From NCBI RefSeq assembly GCF_003208055.1, contig NZ_QJUE01000002.1, positions 62,001 to 126,000 on the forward strand: a stretch of 64,000 bases of DNA, written 5' to 3'. Source of the DNA: Prochlorococcus marinus XMU1408 (GTDB lineage: Bacteria; Cyanobacteriota; Cyanobacteriia; PCC-6307; Cyanobiaceae). The translations under genes and the position numbers were made by a program. Position 1 is the stretch's first letter. Each line of letters begins with the position of its first letter. Positions 28,399 through 43,408 of this stretch are shown piece after piece. The notes beneath the pieces were generated by a model. That model made no database searches. It worked only from the letters and a program-made list of their open reading frames with translations, and was not told the origin of the DNA.

Positions 28399-29271
28399 AT
28401 GATTTATAATTCCATTACAGGCATTTCTTTTCTTCAATGGAGAAAAAAAATGATTTTGAAAGGCGGAAGGAAGGTTGATTTCGATTGGCTGTTAGATATC
28501 GCTGCTGGTATTTCTTGGAGTAATTTGCAAAACATAATTTTAAATCCTGAGCAAGGTTTCTCTTTAGAAATTTCAACTGAGGAATTAGAGTTTATCTGGG
28601 AATGTCATTTGAAAGATAAAACACCCCTTCAACATTTGATTTCTAAATGTCCTTGGAGAGATTTTGAGTTAGAGGTTTCACCAGATGCACTTATTCCAAG
28701 ACAAGAAACAGAATTATTGATTGATTTGGCTTTAAAAAAAGTTGAAAATTTAAAATTTGGAAGGTGGGCTGATCTTGGTACAGGTTCTGGTCCTATTGCT
28801 ATTGCTTTAGCAAGATCTCTTCCTAATTGGAAAGGCCATGCTGTTGACATTAGCAATGAAGCATTGCAACTAGCAAAGAGAAATTTAAAATCTTTGTCTC
28901 CTAATTCGAATGTAAAACTTTCTTTAGGAGATTGGTGGAACCCTTTAGAAAGATGGTGGGGAGGTTTTGATTTGGTCTTAAGTAATCCGCCTTATATCCC
29001 TTCTGATTTGATTGGAGGATTAGAACCAGTTGTTAAAAATCACGAGCCTCGTATTGCTTTAGATGGAGGTGCAGATGGCATGATCGCTTCAAAACAAATA
29101 ATTATGGGTGCGAAACAGGGTTTAGCTAAAAGCGGTTGGTTGATTCTCGAACATCATTATGATCAAAGTGAGAAGATAATTGATTTTATGAAAAAAATTG
29201 GAATGGAGGAAGTTTCTTTTGAAAAAGACTTAAACGGAATCAAGCGTTATGCAGCTTGCTGTAAAAAATAA
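28399..29271 (+). CDS. prmC: Peptide chain release factor N5-glutamine methyltransferase
   Basis: A 290-residue methyltransferase. The N-terminal helical domain has the P-L-Q-H-L segment, followed by DALIPRQETELLID, the SAM-binding LGTGSGPIAIAL, and the catalytic NPPYIPS. It methylates the GGQ glutamine of release factors RF1 and RF2. The ATG at 28399 is close behind the thioesterase gene; an internal ATG at 28450 is an alternative start. Confidence 0.92.
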   Translation: MIYNSITGISFLQWRKKMILKGGRKVDFDWLLDIAAGISWSNLQNIILNPEQGFSLEISTEELEFIWECHLKDKTPLQHLISKCPWRDFELEVSPDALIPRQETELLIDLALKKVENLKFGRWADLGTGSGPIAIALARSLPNWKGHAVDISNEALQLAKRNLKSLSPNSNVKLSLGDWWNPLERWWGGFDLVLSNPPYIPSDLIGGLEPVVKNHEPRIALDGGADGMIASKQIIMGAKQGLAKSGWLILEHHYDQSEKIIDFMKKIGMEEVSFEKDLNGIKRYAACCKK

Positions 29272-29272
29272 A

Positions 29273-29848
29273 ATGGTTGCAGATCAATTGCATATTCCTG
29301 AATTAAGCTTGCAACTAAAGAAGGGATCTTTAGCTTTATTCCCTACTGATACTTTGCCAGCCATATGTTCATATCCTAAATACTCAAATAAGATATGGAA
29401 TATAAAGAAAAGACCATTAAATAAGCCACTAATATTAATGGGTGGATGCTTGGAAGATTTATTTGAGTTTGTTAAACCTTGTGCGATTGAAGATGGCTTA
29501 AAAATAGCCAAAATTTACTGGCCTGGTGCGTTAACAATTATTTTGCCAACAATTGGAAATGTCTCTAAATACATGAATTGTAATTCTGATTCTTTAGGTT
29601 TTCGAGTCCCAGCCTTAAGACTCGCAAGAGATTTGCTCATGAAGACAGGTCCTCTTGCAACTACCAGTGCAAATATTTCTGGAAAACCACCTGTTAAAGA
29701 CGCAATAGAAGCTTCGGTTCAATTCCCAGGGATTCCAATTCTTGCTCCTGTCCCTTGGCCAAACGCTTCTGGGATTGCAAGTACAGTCATAGAATGGAAA
29801 GATGGTAAATGGGACATTTTAAGGGCTGGTTCAATTGTTTTGAATTAA
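29273..29848 (+). CDS. tsaC: Sua5/YciO/YrdC-family threonylcarbamoyl-AMP synthase
   Basis: A protein of ~191 residues with GSLALFPTDTLPAICSYP near the N-terminus, the KKRPLNKPLILM segment, and TTSANISGKPPVKDA. This family makes threonylcarbamoyl-AMP for the t6A modification of tRNA. An ATG at 29249 would add eight residues and overlap the prmC end; I prefer 29273, one base after the prmC stop. TsaC versus the paralogue YciO cannot be separated by eye. Confidence 0.82.
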   Translation: MVADQLHIPELSLQLKKGSLALFPTDTLPAICSYPKYSNKIWNIKKRPLNKPLILMGGCLEDLFEFVKPCAIEDGLKIAKIYWPGALTIILPTIGNVSKYMNCNSDSLGFRVPALRLARDLLMKTGPLATTSANISGKPPVKDAIEASVQFPGIPILAPVPWPNASGIASTVIEWKDGKWDILRAGSIVLN

Positions 29849-29857
29849 CAAAAAAGA

Positions 29858-30016
29858 ATGATTTATCTGTTATTAATAGTTTTTTTATTGCAGTTTATTT
29901 TTTGGTGGCTTTTTAGATCTCCAATCATGAGCTTTGAATGGATTATTGAATTAAGATTCCTCAAAATATTGCTAGCTGCCTTTTTAATTTTTATTATTTC
30001 TGGTAAATCAAAATAA
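29858..30016 (+). CDS. Small two-helix membrane protein, unknown
   Basis: A 52-residue ORF, below usual length limits, directly after the Sua5-type gene (9 bases). It has two hydrophobic segments (MIYLLLIVFLLQFIFWWLF and FLKILLAAFLIFIISG) separated by RSPIMSFEWIIELR, ending GKSK. It is probably co-transcribed with prmC. I do not recognise the family; the paired-helix design and tight spacing support it being real. Confidence 0.55.
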   Translation: MIYLLLIVFLLQFIFWWLFRSPIMSFEWIIELRFLKILLAAFLIFIISGKSK

Positions 30017-30055
30017 ATCTATTTAAAAGGAGTTTTTGAAAAAGAGTTTTTAAAA

Positions 30056-30127
30056 TGCCGGCTAACAGATTTGAACTGATGACCTTCGCTTTACAAAAGC
30101 GCTGCTCTACCGCTGAGCTAAGCCGGC
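30056..30127 (-). tRNA. trnT: tRNA-Thr (UGU)
   Basis: Cloverleaf on the minus strand: acceptor GCCGGCT with AGCCGGC, D-arm AGCTCAGCGGTAGAGC, anticodon loop TTTGTAA with TGT, T-arm ATCAGTTCAAATCTGTT. The first anticodon-stem pair (27-43) looks like a G-A mismatch. A second threonine tRNA (GGU) lies at 51106-51177. Confidence 0.92.
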
Positions 30128-30259
30128 AACGTCTATTATTCTACCTAAAAAAGTAATCTAAAAGTTAATCCATTTAGAAATTTGTTGAAAAATCCTTTTT
30201 TAAATATCTTCATTATCTTCATTGATCTAATCCCAAATTGAAGACCATCTTTAAATTTA

Positions 30260-30604
30260 TTAATGAGAACTTTGATCAGTGCTTTCTATTCCTTCAGAAT
30301 TCTCTTCTGAAGGAATATCAGGCTCTATAAGCTTGATTTGACCATTTAATGTTCTTTTTATTGGTAGGTTTGCAACTAAAGCTGTCATACGATCTTCCGT
30401 CTCAAGACTAACAGCACCTTCATCCATATCTATTTCTACATATCTTGCAACCACCTCTAAGATTTCTTTTCTCATCTGATCTAAAAGCTCTGTACTGAGA
30501 TCTGAACGATCATGAGCTAGAACTAGCTGAAGCCTTTCTCTTGCAGTGCTAGCGCTAGAGGGCTGCCTACGCAGTAATTTGTTGATAATGTCTCTTAGTG
30601 TCAT
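30260..30604 (-). CDS. minE: Cell division topological specificity factor MinE
   Basis: A 114-residue protein with an N-terminal amphipathic segment ([17 protein letters not shown]), the MinD-binding segment [15 protein letters not shown], and the dimerisation domain ending LPIKR. MinE drives MinD off the membrane so that the Z ring forms at mid-cell. It begins 4 bases after the minD stop. The acidic C-terminal tail is longer than in E. coli. Confidence 0.96.
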   Translation of the reverse strand: MTLRDIINKLLRRQPSSASTARERLQLVLAHDRSDLSTELLDQMRKEILEVVARYVEIDMDEGAVSLETEDRMTALVANLPIKRTLNGQIKLIEPDIPSEENSEGIESTDQSSH

Positions 30605-30608
30605 TGCT

Positions 30609-31445
30609 TTAGAAAATTTTTGTTTGCATTAGTCTTCTAAATTTTGCACCAAATCCAGAACTTTCCTCTACGGGATCAATAAGCGGAATATCTTCACCTT
30701 GTAATCTCTTCGCAATATTGAGATAACATTTGGCTGCTGGTGAATTAACGCTATTTAAAGTAAGCGGCTCTCCTCTATTTGTACTGACAATAACTTGTTC
30801 ATCCTCTAGAACAAGACCTAGTAAAGGTAACGCTAAAATATCAGTTACATCGTCAATAGAGAGCATTTCTTGGCTTGCCATCATTTTTGGCCTAACTCTA
30901 TTAAGAACTAATTGGACTGGTTTTATCTCGTTCGTATTTAGCAAACCAATCACCCTGTCAGCATCTCTGACTGCAGAAACCTCTGGATTGGTAACGACTA
31001 TTGCTTCTTGCGAGGCAGCCATTGCATTCTTAAATCCATCCTCAACTCCAGCAGGGCAATCAATTAAAACGTAGTTGAAATGCTCTTTTAACATTTCTAC
31101 TATGCGTTTCATATCTTCAGGTTTTAACCAATCAAGCATTCTTGGATTGCCTGCGGGAAGTAAAGATAGATTTGACTCTTGCTTATGTTTAACCAAGGCT
31201 TGATCAAGTCTGCATTCTCCCTCAAGAACTTCTTGCGCTGTATAGACAATTCGATTTTCTAGACCTAATAGTAAATCTAAATTTCTCAGACCAAAGTCTG
31301 CATCTAAAACAGCAGTATTTAGACCTTGCCTTGCAAGTGAAATGCCTAGATTTGCTGTAAGAGTTGTCTTGCCAACTCCACCCTTTCCTGAGCAGATAAG
31401 AATGACGCGCGTATCTGTCGCCACGGACCTCCTTGGATTCGACAA
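30609..31445 (-). CDS. minD: Septum site-determining ATPase MinD
   Basis: A 278-residue ParA-type ATPase with deviant Walker [34 protein letters not shown] and [11 protein letters not shown]. The C-terminal end ([13 protein letters not shown]) is the short amphipathic membrane-targeting helix. It recruits MinC to block division near the poles. It is the middle gene of minC-minD-minE on the minus strand. Confidence 0.97.
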   Translation of the reverse strand: MSNPRRSVATDTRVILICSGKGGVGKTTLTANLGISLARQGLNTAVLDADFGLRNLDLLLGLENRIVYTAQEVLEGECRLDQALVKHKQESNLSLLPAGNPRMLDWLKPEDMKRIVEMLKEHFNYVLIDCPAGVEDGFKNAMAASQEAIVVTNPEVSAVRDADRVIGLLNTNEIKPVQLVLNRVRPKMMASQEMLSIDDVTDILALPLLGLVLEDEQVIVSTNRGEPLTLNSVNSPAAKCYLNIAKRLQGEDIPLIDPVEESSGFGAKFRRLMQTKIF

Positions 31446-31582
31446 ACTTTAGTTCGATTTTGATGAAGAAAAAAGCTTTATTGTTATATCGGCTGCATTG
31501 AGTTTGCTTTTGAAGACATCTCTAAGGTTTTATTTGCTTATTTTAACCTTGTTGAAACCTTTTTTTTGATTAACTTTTCAAA

Positions 31583-32233
31583 TTAAATTGAGTCCAACGG
31601 GGAAATAATAATTTGTTCCAAATCTATCCTTGCTTGCTCTGCAAGGCCTAGTTGTGGTTTCTCTTTAGGTCCTCTAGCAACTTTATTTGCGATTCTTAGT
31701 TGAACTGGTCTGAGTTGAAGTGCAGAAATAGTTGCTTGAGAGTTTCCTTCCCTCCCTGCATGAGCAATTCCGAGAAGTCGTCCCCAAATAATTATATTTC
31801 CCTCTGCGCTAACTATTGCTCCTGGATTAACATCCCCAAGGATTAATAAATCACCAGGGCTATCCAGGTATTCCCCTGATCTGATAGTGCCTTGGTGAAA
31901 GTTGGTTTTTGATGAATTTAAACATTTATTATCTATTTTTGAGATTTTATTTGAGTAGTTTTTAATAATATAATGTGATTTAAAACCAAGTGAATGACTG
32001 CTTATTATTGTTTTAGGAGATGTGGAGGAGAAGCTAACAACTCTGCAACTATGTTGATTTACTATTGATATTAATTCTAAGATATCTGTACAAGATAGAT
32101 TTAGATTACTACAACCAATTTCTATATATTTAGAGTGTATATTTTTTAGTTTATGTTTTAAACATGATTTCCAGTTTAGATATTTTTTTTCATCATCAAT
32201 ATTAATTATTATTTTTTGCGATGTTGAATCCAT
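31583..32233 (-). CDS. minC: Septum site-determining protein MinC
   Basis: A 216-residue protein. The C-terminal beta-helix domain is clear (IRSGEYLDSPGDLLILGDVN, then SAEGNIIIWGRLLGIAHAG and ALQLRPVQLRIA). The N-terminal domain is divergent and poorly conserved. MinC inhibits FtsZ polymerisation when bound to MinD. It is separated from minD by 137 bases, so minD may also have its own promoter. It starts 7 bases after the HD hydrolase stop. Confidence 0.92.
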   Translation of the reverse strand: MDSTSQKIIINIDDEKKYLNWKSCLKHKLKNIHSKYIEIGCSNLNLSCTDILELISIVNQHSCRVVSFSSTSPKTIISSHSLGFKSHYIIKNYSNKISKIDNKCLNSSKTNFHQGTIRSGEYLDSPGDLLILGDVNPGAIVSAEGNIIIWGRLLGIAHAGREGNSQATISALQLRPVQLRIANKVARGPKEKPQLGLAEQARIDLEQIIISPLDSI

Positions 32234-32240
32234 TTTGTAA

Positions 32241-33497
32241 TTAATTTTTAATTGCTAGATTTTTAATCTCTATTTTTAAGTCATGTTCAATTTCTTTGGG
32301 ATAAATTAACCATGAAGATTGATTAGCTTCTATTAATCTCTCAACTAATTGCGAGGCTTTTTCTAAAGCCTCTAGCTTGTTTCCGTCCCATAAACGAAGT
32401 CCATATTTATAAGGATGATAACTTTTAATTATTTGCTCTCTTAGACCACATGATATATCAGGCTCGATACTATATTTTTCCGATAATATTCTGGCTTTTG
32501 CGAGAGCTTCTAATCTAATCTCTAAAGAGAAAGAAGATACGTTTAAGGCCTTTAATAAATCTCTTTGTATAAAACGTCTGCATAGAGTTGATAAATTATT
32601 ATTGGAAGATTCTTGCCATCTATTAATATGGTATCCGGTGATTATATCATCATTTGATAAAAACCTTTCGGGGCTCATTCTTTCATAATTCCATAGCCAT
32701 TCAGACATGCTTACATCTGCCCATATTTCTTTTGGACCAAGCTTCCTCGCTGTTTTTACAATTTGCTCTAATAACCAATTACAAACTTCATTTAATCGAT
32801 GATTATACACGCTCCTATACATCAAATTTCTTATGACTAAATAATGCTCAACTGCCATTAAACCTTTTGGATGTATTGCTAAATCACCATCTGGTGCAAT
32901 AGTCATTGCTGATATTATTCGATCAATATCTAATTGACCATATCTTGCTCCTGTCGTATAACTATCTCTAATTAAATAGTCAAGTCGATCGCAGTCTAAC
33001 TGACTACTTATTAGTGAAATTATTAATTTTTTTGGTGCTTCTCTAGATTGAATTAAATCAGAAATTGCTTTTGAATGACCCTTTCCATATTTATTAAGTA
33101 TGAAATTAATTTCTTCATTTGATTGTATCAACTTAGCTGTCCAATCTTCATGACTGATTTTGAATATCTCCTCACTTGTATGACTTAGTGGTCCATGTCC
33201 TAAATCATGTAAAAGAGCAGCACCATAGAGAAGAAATTTGTGCTCATTTAGTTTTGAATCAAATGTGGATAAATGATTTATTGCTCTTCTTGCCAGATGA
33301 AATACACCTAGTGAATGTGTAAATCTGCTTGACTCTGCTCCATGAAAGGTTAAATATGCAGGACCTAATTGTTTGATTCTTCTTAGTCTTTGAAATGGGG
33401 AGGAATCAATTAATTCCATCACCATCTTTTCTTCTGGGATTAATGTGTTTAGTGTTATTGATTGATGTAGCGGGTCGTAATAAGTTCTTGTTGACAT
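32241..33497 (-). CDS. HD-domain phosphohydrolase (dNTPase-like)
   Basis: A 418-residue protein with the HD metal-binding signature LLHDLGHGPLSHTSE, an upstream R-F-x-H-S-L-G segment (SSRFTHSLGVFHLARRA), and SSQLDCDRLDYLIRDS. These match the dGTPase/YwfO subgroup, whose members hydrolyse dNTPs or related nucleotides. The substrate is not known here. It lies 3 bases after ctpA and just ahead of minC, probably in one transcript. Confidence 0.86.
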   Translation of the reverse strand: MSTRTYYDPLHQSITLNTLIPEEKMVMELIDSSPFQRLRRIKQLGPAYLTFHGAESSRFTHSLGVFHLARRAINHLSTFDSKLNEHKFLLYGAALLHDLGHGPLSHTSEEIFKISHEDWTAKLIQSNEEINFILNKYGKGHSKAISDLIQSREAPKKLIISLISSQLDCDRLDYLIRDSYTTGARYGQLDIDRIISAMTIAPDGDLAIHPKGLMAVEHYLVIRNLMYRSVYNHRLNEVCNWLLEQIVKTARKLGPKEIWADVSMSEWLWNYERMSPERFLSNDDIITGYHINRWQESSNNNLSTLCRRFIQRDLLKALNVSSFSLEIRLEALAKARILSEKYSIEPDISCGLREQIIKSYHPYKYGLRLWDGNKLEALEKASQLVERLIEANQSSWLIYPKEIEHDLKIEIKNLAIKN

Positions 33498-33500
33498 GTC

Positions 33501-34811
33501 TTATTCAATTTCTTTAAGAGCTGATTCTTCTTCATTTGTTTGACTTTCTTTTGACAGTTTTTCTGAGGCTTCTTCTTTGTCCAAAGTGGCTTGCATGATT
33601 AGCTCAGCATCTAAAAGCCATCTATCTTCATCAGAACCAGGACTTAGTGGCTCTGGCATCTCTAAGAGACGATCAGGATCTATTCCAAGATTTTGTATAT
33701 CTCTTCCGCTTGGAGTTAGGTAGCTTGCGACTGTAACGGCTAATCCACTGCCATCACTAAGATTTGTTAGAGATTGTATGAGGCCTTTCCCAAAAGTTTT
33801 ATTACCAATAAGTTCAGATCTTTTGTTGTCTTGCAAAGCGCCAGCAAGTATTTCACTAGCACTTGCAGTACCTTCATTTACGAGAGTCACCATAGGGCCA
33901 TCATAAAGAGTTTCTATGCCAGAACTGATTGGATCGTTTATGGAATCTCTTTTTTTCGTTTCAACAATGGGCATGTTGCTGAGGAAGTTATCTGCAACTG
34001 CGAGACCTGAACTTACTAGACCTCCAGAGTTATTTCTTAAATCTAAAATTAATCCCTCTATCTCTTTCTCAGAAAGTTCTTCTAGTGCTTCCTTCACTTG
34101 ATCAGGAACTCCTTCGCTAAATTGTGTGATTCTTAAATAACCAAGAGTATGAGATTCATTTCTTATCCTTTTTGTTCTTACAGGTCTTAAATCAACACTT
34201 CTTCTCTCTAGAGTAATTTCTTTTATTTCGTTATCAGTTTGTTCTAGTTCAACAATTACTTGTGTACCTGTTTGCCCTCGCAATTTCGCTGCGGTCGCCT
34301 CAAGTCCTAATTTTTTTGGTGATTGGCCATTTACTTTTCTTAAAATGGTTCCACTTGTAATCCCTTCGTCTGAGGCAGGTGAGCCTTCGAGAGGAGATAT
34401 TACAACAATTTCTCCATCCTCCTTTCTTGCACCCAACTGCAGTCCTACTCCATTGATTTCGCTGCCTATATTGCTTTTTTTCATTGCTTCGTAATCTTCC
34501 GGTCTTAATAATCGCGTGTATGGATCTCCAAGAGGAAGAAGCATTGCTTCTATTGCTGAATAGGCTTGTTGGGAATTATTTATTGGTTTTTCAAGGGCTT
34601 TTTGACGAAGTTTTTTCCATTGTATTTCTTCAAATTTTTTAGGAGCTAGATAACCCTCATTAACTAGATTCCATGCCTCAATAACCAGCAGTTGTCCATC
34701 ATTAAGAGCGAAAGCTGGCTGAGTTAAGACTTGAAATAAAAGCCCAAAGCTAATTAAAACTGCAAAAAGTCTTTGCAGTTGCTTAGTTAAAGATTTAACA
34801 GATGAAAGCAT
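33501..34811 (-). CDS. ctpA: Carboxyl-terminal processing protease CtpA
   Basis: A 436-residue S41 peptidase: N-terminal signal peptide (hydrophobic [15 protein letters not shown] then QPAFALND), a PDZ domain around [20 protein letters not shown], and the Ser/Lys catalytic core [11 protein letters not shown] (Ser) and [11 protein letters not shown] (Lys). CtpA removes the C-terminal extension of the photosystem II D1 precursor in the lumen. I start at ATG 34811; a longer frame to 34874 would leave only 6 bases to petB and puts residues before the signal peptide. Confidence 0.9.
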   Translation of the reverse strand: MLSSVKSLTKQLQRLFAVLISFGLLFQVLTQPAFALNDGQLLVIEAWNLVNEGYLAPKKFEEIQWKKLRQKALEKPINNSQQAYSAIEAMLLPLGDPYTRLLRPEDYEAMKKSNIGSEINGVGLQLGARKEDGEIVVISPLEGSPASDEGITSGTILRKVNGQSPKKLGLEATAAKLRGQTGTQVIVELEQTDNEIKEITLERRSVDLRPVRTKRIRNESHTLGYLRITQFSEGVPDQVKEALEELSEKEIEGLILDLRNNSGGLVSSGLAVADNFLSNMPIVETKKRDSINDPISSGIETLYDGPMVTLVNEGTASASEILAGALQDNKRSELIGNKTFGKGLIQSLTNLSDGSGLAVTVASYLTPSGRDIQNLGIDPDRLLEMPEPLSPGSDEDRWLLDAELIMQATLDKEEASEKLSKESQTNEEESALKEIE

Positions 34812-34880
34812 TGGATTGATCTTTTGCGGCGACCAAGGGGCACATCGAGTAAGATATTTGAAAATACAGTGCATAAGTGG

Positions 34881-35537
34881 ATGGCGAATTCTTCACCGGT
34901 TTATGACTGGTTCCAGGAACGTCTTGAGATACAGGACATAGCTGATGATGTCACATCAAAATACGTTCCTCCACATGTCAACATTTTTTATTGTCTTGGT
35001 GGAATAACACTGGTTTGTTTTTTGATTCAATTCGCGACTGGATTCGCGATGACCTTTTATTACAAACCTACAGTAACTGAAGCTTATAGCTCAGTTAGTT
35101 ATCTGATGACAGATGTGAGCTTTGGTTGGTTGATTAGGTCAGTGCATAGATGGAGTGCTTCCATGATGGTACTCATGCTTATTTTGCATGTTTTTCGTGT
35201 TTATTTAACCGGTGGATTCAAAAGGCCAAGAGAATTGACATGGATAACTGGCGTGATAATGGCAGTTATAACAGTTGCATTTGGAGTTACAGGTTATTCA
35301 TTGCCTTGGGATCAAGTTGGCTATTGGGCAGTTAAAATTGTTTCTGGTGTACCAGCTGCCATTCCAGTCATTGGCGACTTTATGGTAGAACTCCTCAGAG
35401 GTGGTGAGAGTGTGGGTCAATCAACTTTGACTAGGTTTTATAGTCTCCACACGTTTGTAATGCCATGGTTATTAGCAGTATTTATGTTGATGCATTTCCT
35501 AATGATCAGAAAGCAAGGAATCTCAGGTCCCTTATAG
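34881..35537 (+). CDS. petB: Cytochrome b6
   Basis: A 218-residue four-helix protein beginning [20 protein letters not shown]. It has the haem-ligand histidine pairs ([20 protein letters not shown], and [20 protein letters not shown]) and the cysteine in FYCLGGITL that binds the extra haem c. It is part of the cytochrome b6f complex. A frame to 34824 would add 19 unconserved residues, so I use ATG 34881. petD follows 57 bases later; ctpA is divergent. Confidence 0.97.
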   Translation: MANSSPVYDWFQERLEIQDIADDVTSKYVPPHVNIFYCLGGITLVCFLIQFATGFAMTFYYKPTVTEAYSSVSYLMTDVSFGWLIRSVHRWSASMMVLMLILHVFRVYLTGGFKRPRELTWITGVIMAVITVAFGVTGYSLPWDQVGYWAVKIVSGVPAAIPVIGDFMVELLRGGESVGQSTLTRFYSLHTFVMPWLLAVFMLMHFLMIRKQGISGPL

Positions 35538-35594
35538 TTTTAAGTGCTTTATAAAACCAATCCTTCAATATCCTTTAAAAATTTTTCTTAAACC

Positions 35595-36077
35595 ATGTCT
35601 ACTCTTAAGAAACCAGACTTATCTGATACGAAACTAAGAGCCAAGCTTGCCAAAGGAATGGGGCATAACTATTACGGAGAGCCTGCATGGCCAAATGACT
35701 TATTATATATTTTCCCCGTTGTTATTCTTGGAACAATTGCGTGTGTTGTTGGTTTAGCGGTATTAGACCCTGCATTCCTTGGGGACAAAGCAAACCCATT
35801 TGCAACTCCATTAGAAATCTTACCTGAGTGGTATTTGTACCCTGTTTTCCAAATTTTACGAGTTGTACCTAATAAATTACTTGGTATCGCTCTGCAAACC
35901 TTAATTCCTTTGGGTTTAATTATTCTTCCTTTTATTGAAAATATCAATAAATTTGCGAATCCATTCAGAAGACCAGTTGCAATGACATTATTTTTATTTG
36001 GAACAGTTTTGACGATGTATCTAGGTATCGGAGCATGCTTACCTATTGATAAGTCTCTTACTTTAGGCCTTTTCTAA
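35595..36077 (+). CDS. petD: Cytochrome b6f complex subunit IV
   Basis: A 160-residue three-helix protein beginning [20 protein letters not shown] with the quinol-site motif [13 protein letters not shown]. It corresponds to the C-terminal half of cytochrome b and completes the quinol oxidation site of the b6f complex. It is co-transcribed with petB. Its last four bases overlap the end of the convergent invertase gene. Confidence 0.97.
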   Translation: MSTLKKPDLSDTKLRAKLAKGMGHNYYGEPAWPNDLLYIFPVVILGTIACVVGLAVLDPAFLGDKANPFATPLEILPEWYLYPVFQILRVVPNKLLGIALQTLIPLGLIILPFIENINKFANPFRRPVAMTLFLFGTVLTMYLGIGACLPIDKSLTLGLF

Positions 36078-37525
36078 AAGTCCTCTCCTAGATCCAACAT
36101 CAACACATCATCAGGCTCAGCTCTTAAAAGATGATGCATTAATAAAAATCCAACAATTGTCCAAGTTTGATAAGTCCTTGATTGTTGACCTACCCATGTG
36201 CCAGTAGGACCATCAAAATATTCAGCCCATTTTTGTCTTGGTAGTTGATTTAATTGACTCCAATAGCATTCTTCTATTAGAGCTCTCATTTGCCCCATAA
36301 GTAAAACATCAGCTTTTGGGTATCGCTTTTCATGAAGCAATATAGAAGCACCAAAAAACCATAAAAGGCTAGGCCAATGCCCGCCATTGTGGTAACTCCA
36401 TGGCCAATTTTTTGGATCGGAACCAGTTTTGTTTTGCCATTCTTCTATGTCCATTGGTGGATGGCATATCCTCATTGGCATTTGTGCCATAAGATGCTCT
36501 CGATTATGAAGAACCAGACGGAATAATGCTCTTTGCTGAGGAGCGGTTAATACTCCAAACATGCATGCTAGAGAATTTCCCAAGCTATAAAATCGAAAAT
36601 CTGGTCTTCCAGTTCTTATGTTCCCGATAAGATATCCACCTCTATTTTCTAGCCAGTCTTGAAGCCATGAAGGGACTACTTGAGGCTGTACATTGAATTC
36701 ATTCTGATGTTGATCTTCACCATATTGCTCGGTAGGCCTTCTCCTAAGCACCTGCATAGTTTTGCTTGTGACCCAATAATGTTTCAAAAGAAATTGACGG
36801 AGGTCATGCACCCATTGACGAGTTAAAACAAGTCTCTGATCTAATAATCGGCTCTTTTGATGTTTCCTACTTAATTCCATTAATTGAATACAACTTTTTA
36901 AACATGCATGTAATAAAATCTCCACTTCAAGGGGCGCCCCCCATACATCCATTGGTCGATCGATCATAAATGAGCAATCTGGTACGAATAAAACTGGATT
37001 CCCCTCAAAAGTCGGATGCAGAACTAAATCCAGAAGAAGTTGAACACCTCTTTGAACCTGTTGACTGGTTCCAAAACTTTGATCGCCACTTTTTTTTACG
37101 TAGAGCCAACAAAGTATTGGCCACCATAAGCTTGCATCAGCAGAAGTAATTCTTCCTATAGATCTTTGCCCATAATCTGCTATTAACTTCCCTTTCTCTT
37201 CTATAAAGCTTGTTGGAAAAACCCCTCTGGTTTGATATGTAGTACTTTGTAAATCTAGACTTACCGTCAAGAATTTTTTGACTATTTCAAATCGTTTTTG
37301 AGTTAATAGGTAAATCATTACTGGGACATTGTCCCTTAAAAAGATTTCTCCATAATTGAGTGCATCGTTTTTCGTTGGGTGCTCCAAAGCAGCAACACTT
37401 CCAGCAATATCGCCAGAAATTTCAATCAGAGTTTTTTCAAAATGTTCTTTAGCTCTTGCAACAACTTTGTCTTCGTTTGAGTTGGGGCGCACTCTTTGGT
37501 GCTGTTGGCTAAAACGTGCGGGCAT
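36074..37525 (-). CDS. Alkaline/neutral invertase (glycoside hydrolase family 100)
   Basis: A 483-residue GH100 enzyme with [15 protein letters not shown], the catalytic-acid region [37 protein letters not shown], and [18 protein letters not shown]. It splits sucrose into glucose and fructose in the cytoplasm, with no signal peptide. Marine picocyanobacteria use sucrose or glucosylglycerate-type solutes, so a role in osmolyte turnover is likely (inference). It converges with petD. Confidence 0.9.
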   Translation of the reverse strand: MPARFSQQHQRVRPNSNEDKVVARAKEHFEKTLIEISGDIAGSVAALEHPTKNDALNYGEIFLRDNVPVMIYLLTQKRFEIVKKFLTVSLDLQSTTYQTRGVFPTSFIEEKGKLIADYGQRSIGRITSADASLWWPILCWLYVKKSGDQSFGTSQQVQRGVQLLLDLVLHPTFEGNPVLFVPDCSFMIDRPMDVWGAPLEVEILLHACLKSCIQLMELSRKHQKSRLLDQRLVLTRQWVHDLRQFLLKHYWVTSKTMQVLRRRPTEQYGEDQHQNEFNVQPQVVPSWLQDWLENRGGYLIGNIRTGRPDFRFYSLGNSLACMFGVLTAPQQRALFRLVLHNREHLMAQMPMRICHPPMDIEEWQNKTGSDPKNWPWSYHNGGHWPSLLWFFGASILLHEKRYPKADVLLMGQMRALIEECYWSQLNQLPRQKWAEYFDGPTGTWVGQQSRTYQTWTIVGFLLMHHLLRAEPDDVLMLDLGEDF

Positions 37526-38163
37526 TAAGATAATTTGATGCCATCGCTAAAAGCTAGTTATGGCTTACTCCTTTGATATTGATAGTAAGAGGTAAAACAT
37601 TTCATTTGCAACTTTGTTGCATCTAAGTACGTTGAGGGTCTACAATATTTTTCTGCGCAAAAGTAAATCTTGAGCGTACTCACTGAACGAAAATTACGTA
37701 ACGTATTTTACTTAAGTGGGAGTTTTACAACATTTAAGGACTAAACCCTTCTGTGTTGTAAGCTGAAAAACGGTCGAAAGATCGGAAAATGTTTTGGCTT
37801 TTTGCCAAAACAGAACCTAGACAACTTAAAAGTTTAGGAACTGACGCTTTTATCGCGTCTGGTTCTTTTTTGAACTGGATGTATTGCGATAAAGGTGTGA
37901 GGTCCCGTCAAAAGAAATTAGTTGCCAAATTTTGTAGCAATGTTGAATACGAGTTTCACGGCTCGATTTAATATTCGGTGTTACAAGAGGTAAGCAACGA
38001 CGGATCTGAGATCCGGGAAAGTCACGAAGATAAATCTAAGTGCACTCTTTAGAACCCTTACAAAAATAAGGTGGCAACAATCACAATCAGTACGCCAGTG
38101 CTGTTATCAGTGGGAGAAGCAAATCAGACTGAGTAGAATTAATTTTTACAATAGGGCCTGAAT
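37526..38163 (+). promoter_or_regulatory. rRNA operon promoter and 16S leader
   Basis: 638 bases without a credible gene. A promoter candidate has TTGCAT (37617) and TACAAT (37641) spaced by 18 bases. A 9-bp hairpin with a T5 loop (TGTTTTGGC/GCCAAAACA) follows at about 37791-37813. An ACTCTTTAGAA box at ~38045 resembles the antitermination boxA. ATCACAATCA at 38080-38089 pairs with 39665-39674 beyond the 16S, forming the processing stem. Confidence 0.5.
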
Positions 38164-39648
<1,485 letters not shown>

Positions 39649-39814
39649 CAGGGAGACAATTAATTGATTGTGATGTCTAAGCAATTTATTCTTAGGCCGC
39701 AATCCTGTCACCTTAGGTCGATCGGTACCTCAGATTTTTGAATTAATTTTATAATTAATCCTTTAATTTCAGTTTCTAAACTTGTCTAGGTCACACCCAA
39801 CAAGGGTTTCTCCT

Positions 39815-39888
<74 letters not shown>

Positions 39889-39897
39889 TTCGTTGTT

Positions 39898-39970
39898 GGG
39901 GGTATAGCTCAGTTGGTAGAGCGCCTGCTTTGCAAGCAGGATGTCAGCGGTTCGAGTCCGCTTACCTCCA
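39898..39970 (+). tRNA. trnA: tRNA-Ala (UGC)
   Basis: A 73-base cloverleaf nine bases after tRNA-Ile: acceptor GGGGGTA with TACCTCC (one G-U pair), anticodon loop TTTGCAA with TGC, T-arm GCGGTTCGAGTCCGC. It is the second tRNA of the rRNA spacer. Confidence 0.97.
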
Positions 39971-40141
39971 CTGAAAACTACCCTGATAACTAATTTCAGG
40001 AGAAAATTTGTGAATGTGACTTAGTAATGTCTATTTGAATTAGAACCTAGCTTCTTGTCATCTTTTTATAGTTGATAATATGCTGGGCTCACATGGGATT
40101 ACTTCCATGAGAATTCAGTAGAACCTTGAAAACTGCATAGA

Positions 40142-40157
40142 TTGAAAGAATAAAGCA
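40142..40157 (+). repeat. 5' arm of the 23S rRNA processing stem
   Basis: TTGAAAGAATAAAGCA here is perfectly complementary (16 of 16) to 43178-43193 just past the 23S gene. The two arms would bring both ends of pre-23S together for RNase III cleavage. It follows AACCTTGAAAACTGCATA, which resembles the spacer antitermination element found before 23S genes in many bacteria. Confidence 0.8.
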
Positions 40158-40277
40158 TCTCATGGATGCATAGTTCCGTATAAATTTTTTAGCTTAAGAG
40201 CTAAAAAATTTATATTTGGAATTCATGTTTAATTCTTGAGTAAAAGCCGAGCACAATTGATTTTGTGATTGTATTAA

Positions 40278-43155
<2,878 letters not shown>

Positions 43156-43177
43156 CTTTTGTTTTTACTTAAATTAT

Positions 43178-43193
43178 TGCTTTATTCTTTCAA
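43178..43193 (+). repeat. 3' arm of the 23S rRNA processing stem
   Basis: TGCTTTATTCTTTCAA is the exact reverse complement of 40142-40157 and lies 22 bases past the end of 23S, between 23S and 5S. Confidence 0.8.
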
Positions 43194-43244
43194 GTTATTT
43201 TTTAATAATATCTATGCAGTTTTCAGGGTTCATAAACAACACTA

Positions 43245-43361
43245 TCCTGGTGTTCATGGCGATGTGGAACCACTCCGATCCATCTCGAACTCGGTTGTGA
43301 AACGCATCAGCGGCGACGATATTTGGGGGGTAGCCCCCTGAGAAAATAGCTCAATGCCAGG
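43245..43361 (+). rRNA. rrf: 5S ribosomal RNA
   Basis: Starts TCCTGGTGTTCATGGCGATG and ends CAATGCCAGG, whose ends pair as helix I. It contains the conserved CACTCCGATCCATCTCGAAC segment. Length is about 117 nt. It closes the rRNA operon; a terminator follows within 10 bases. Confidence 0.95.
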
Positions 43362-43369
43362 TAAAAATA

Positions 43370-43402
43370 TTAAAAAAGGGTCATTATTGGCCCTTTTTTA
43401 AT
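43370..43402. terminator. rRNA operon terminator
   Basis: An 11-bp stem (AAAAAAGGGTC with GGCCCTTTTTT, one G-U pair) and an ATTATT loop, followed by AATGATT. The T-run forms part of the stem, so the structure is bidirectional and also serves mutM, which ends at 43409 on the minus strand. Confidence 0.85.
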
Positions 43403-43408
43403 GATTAA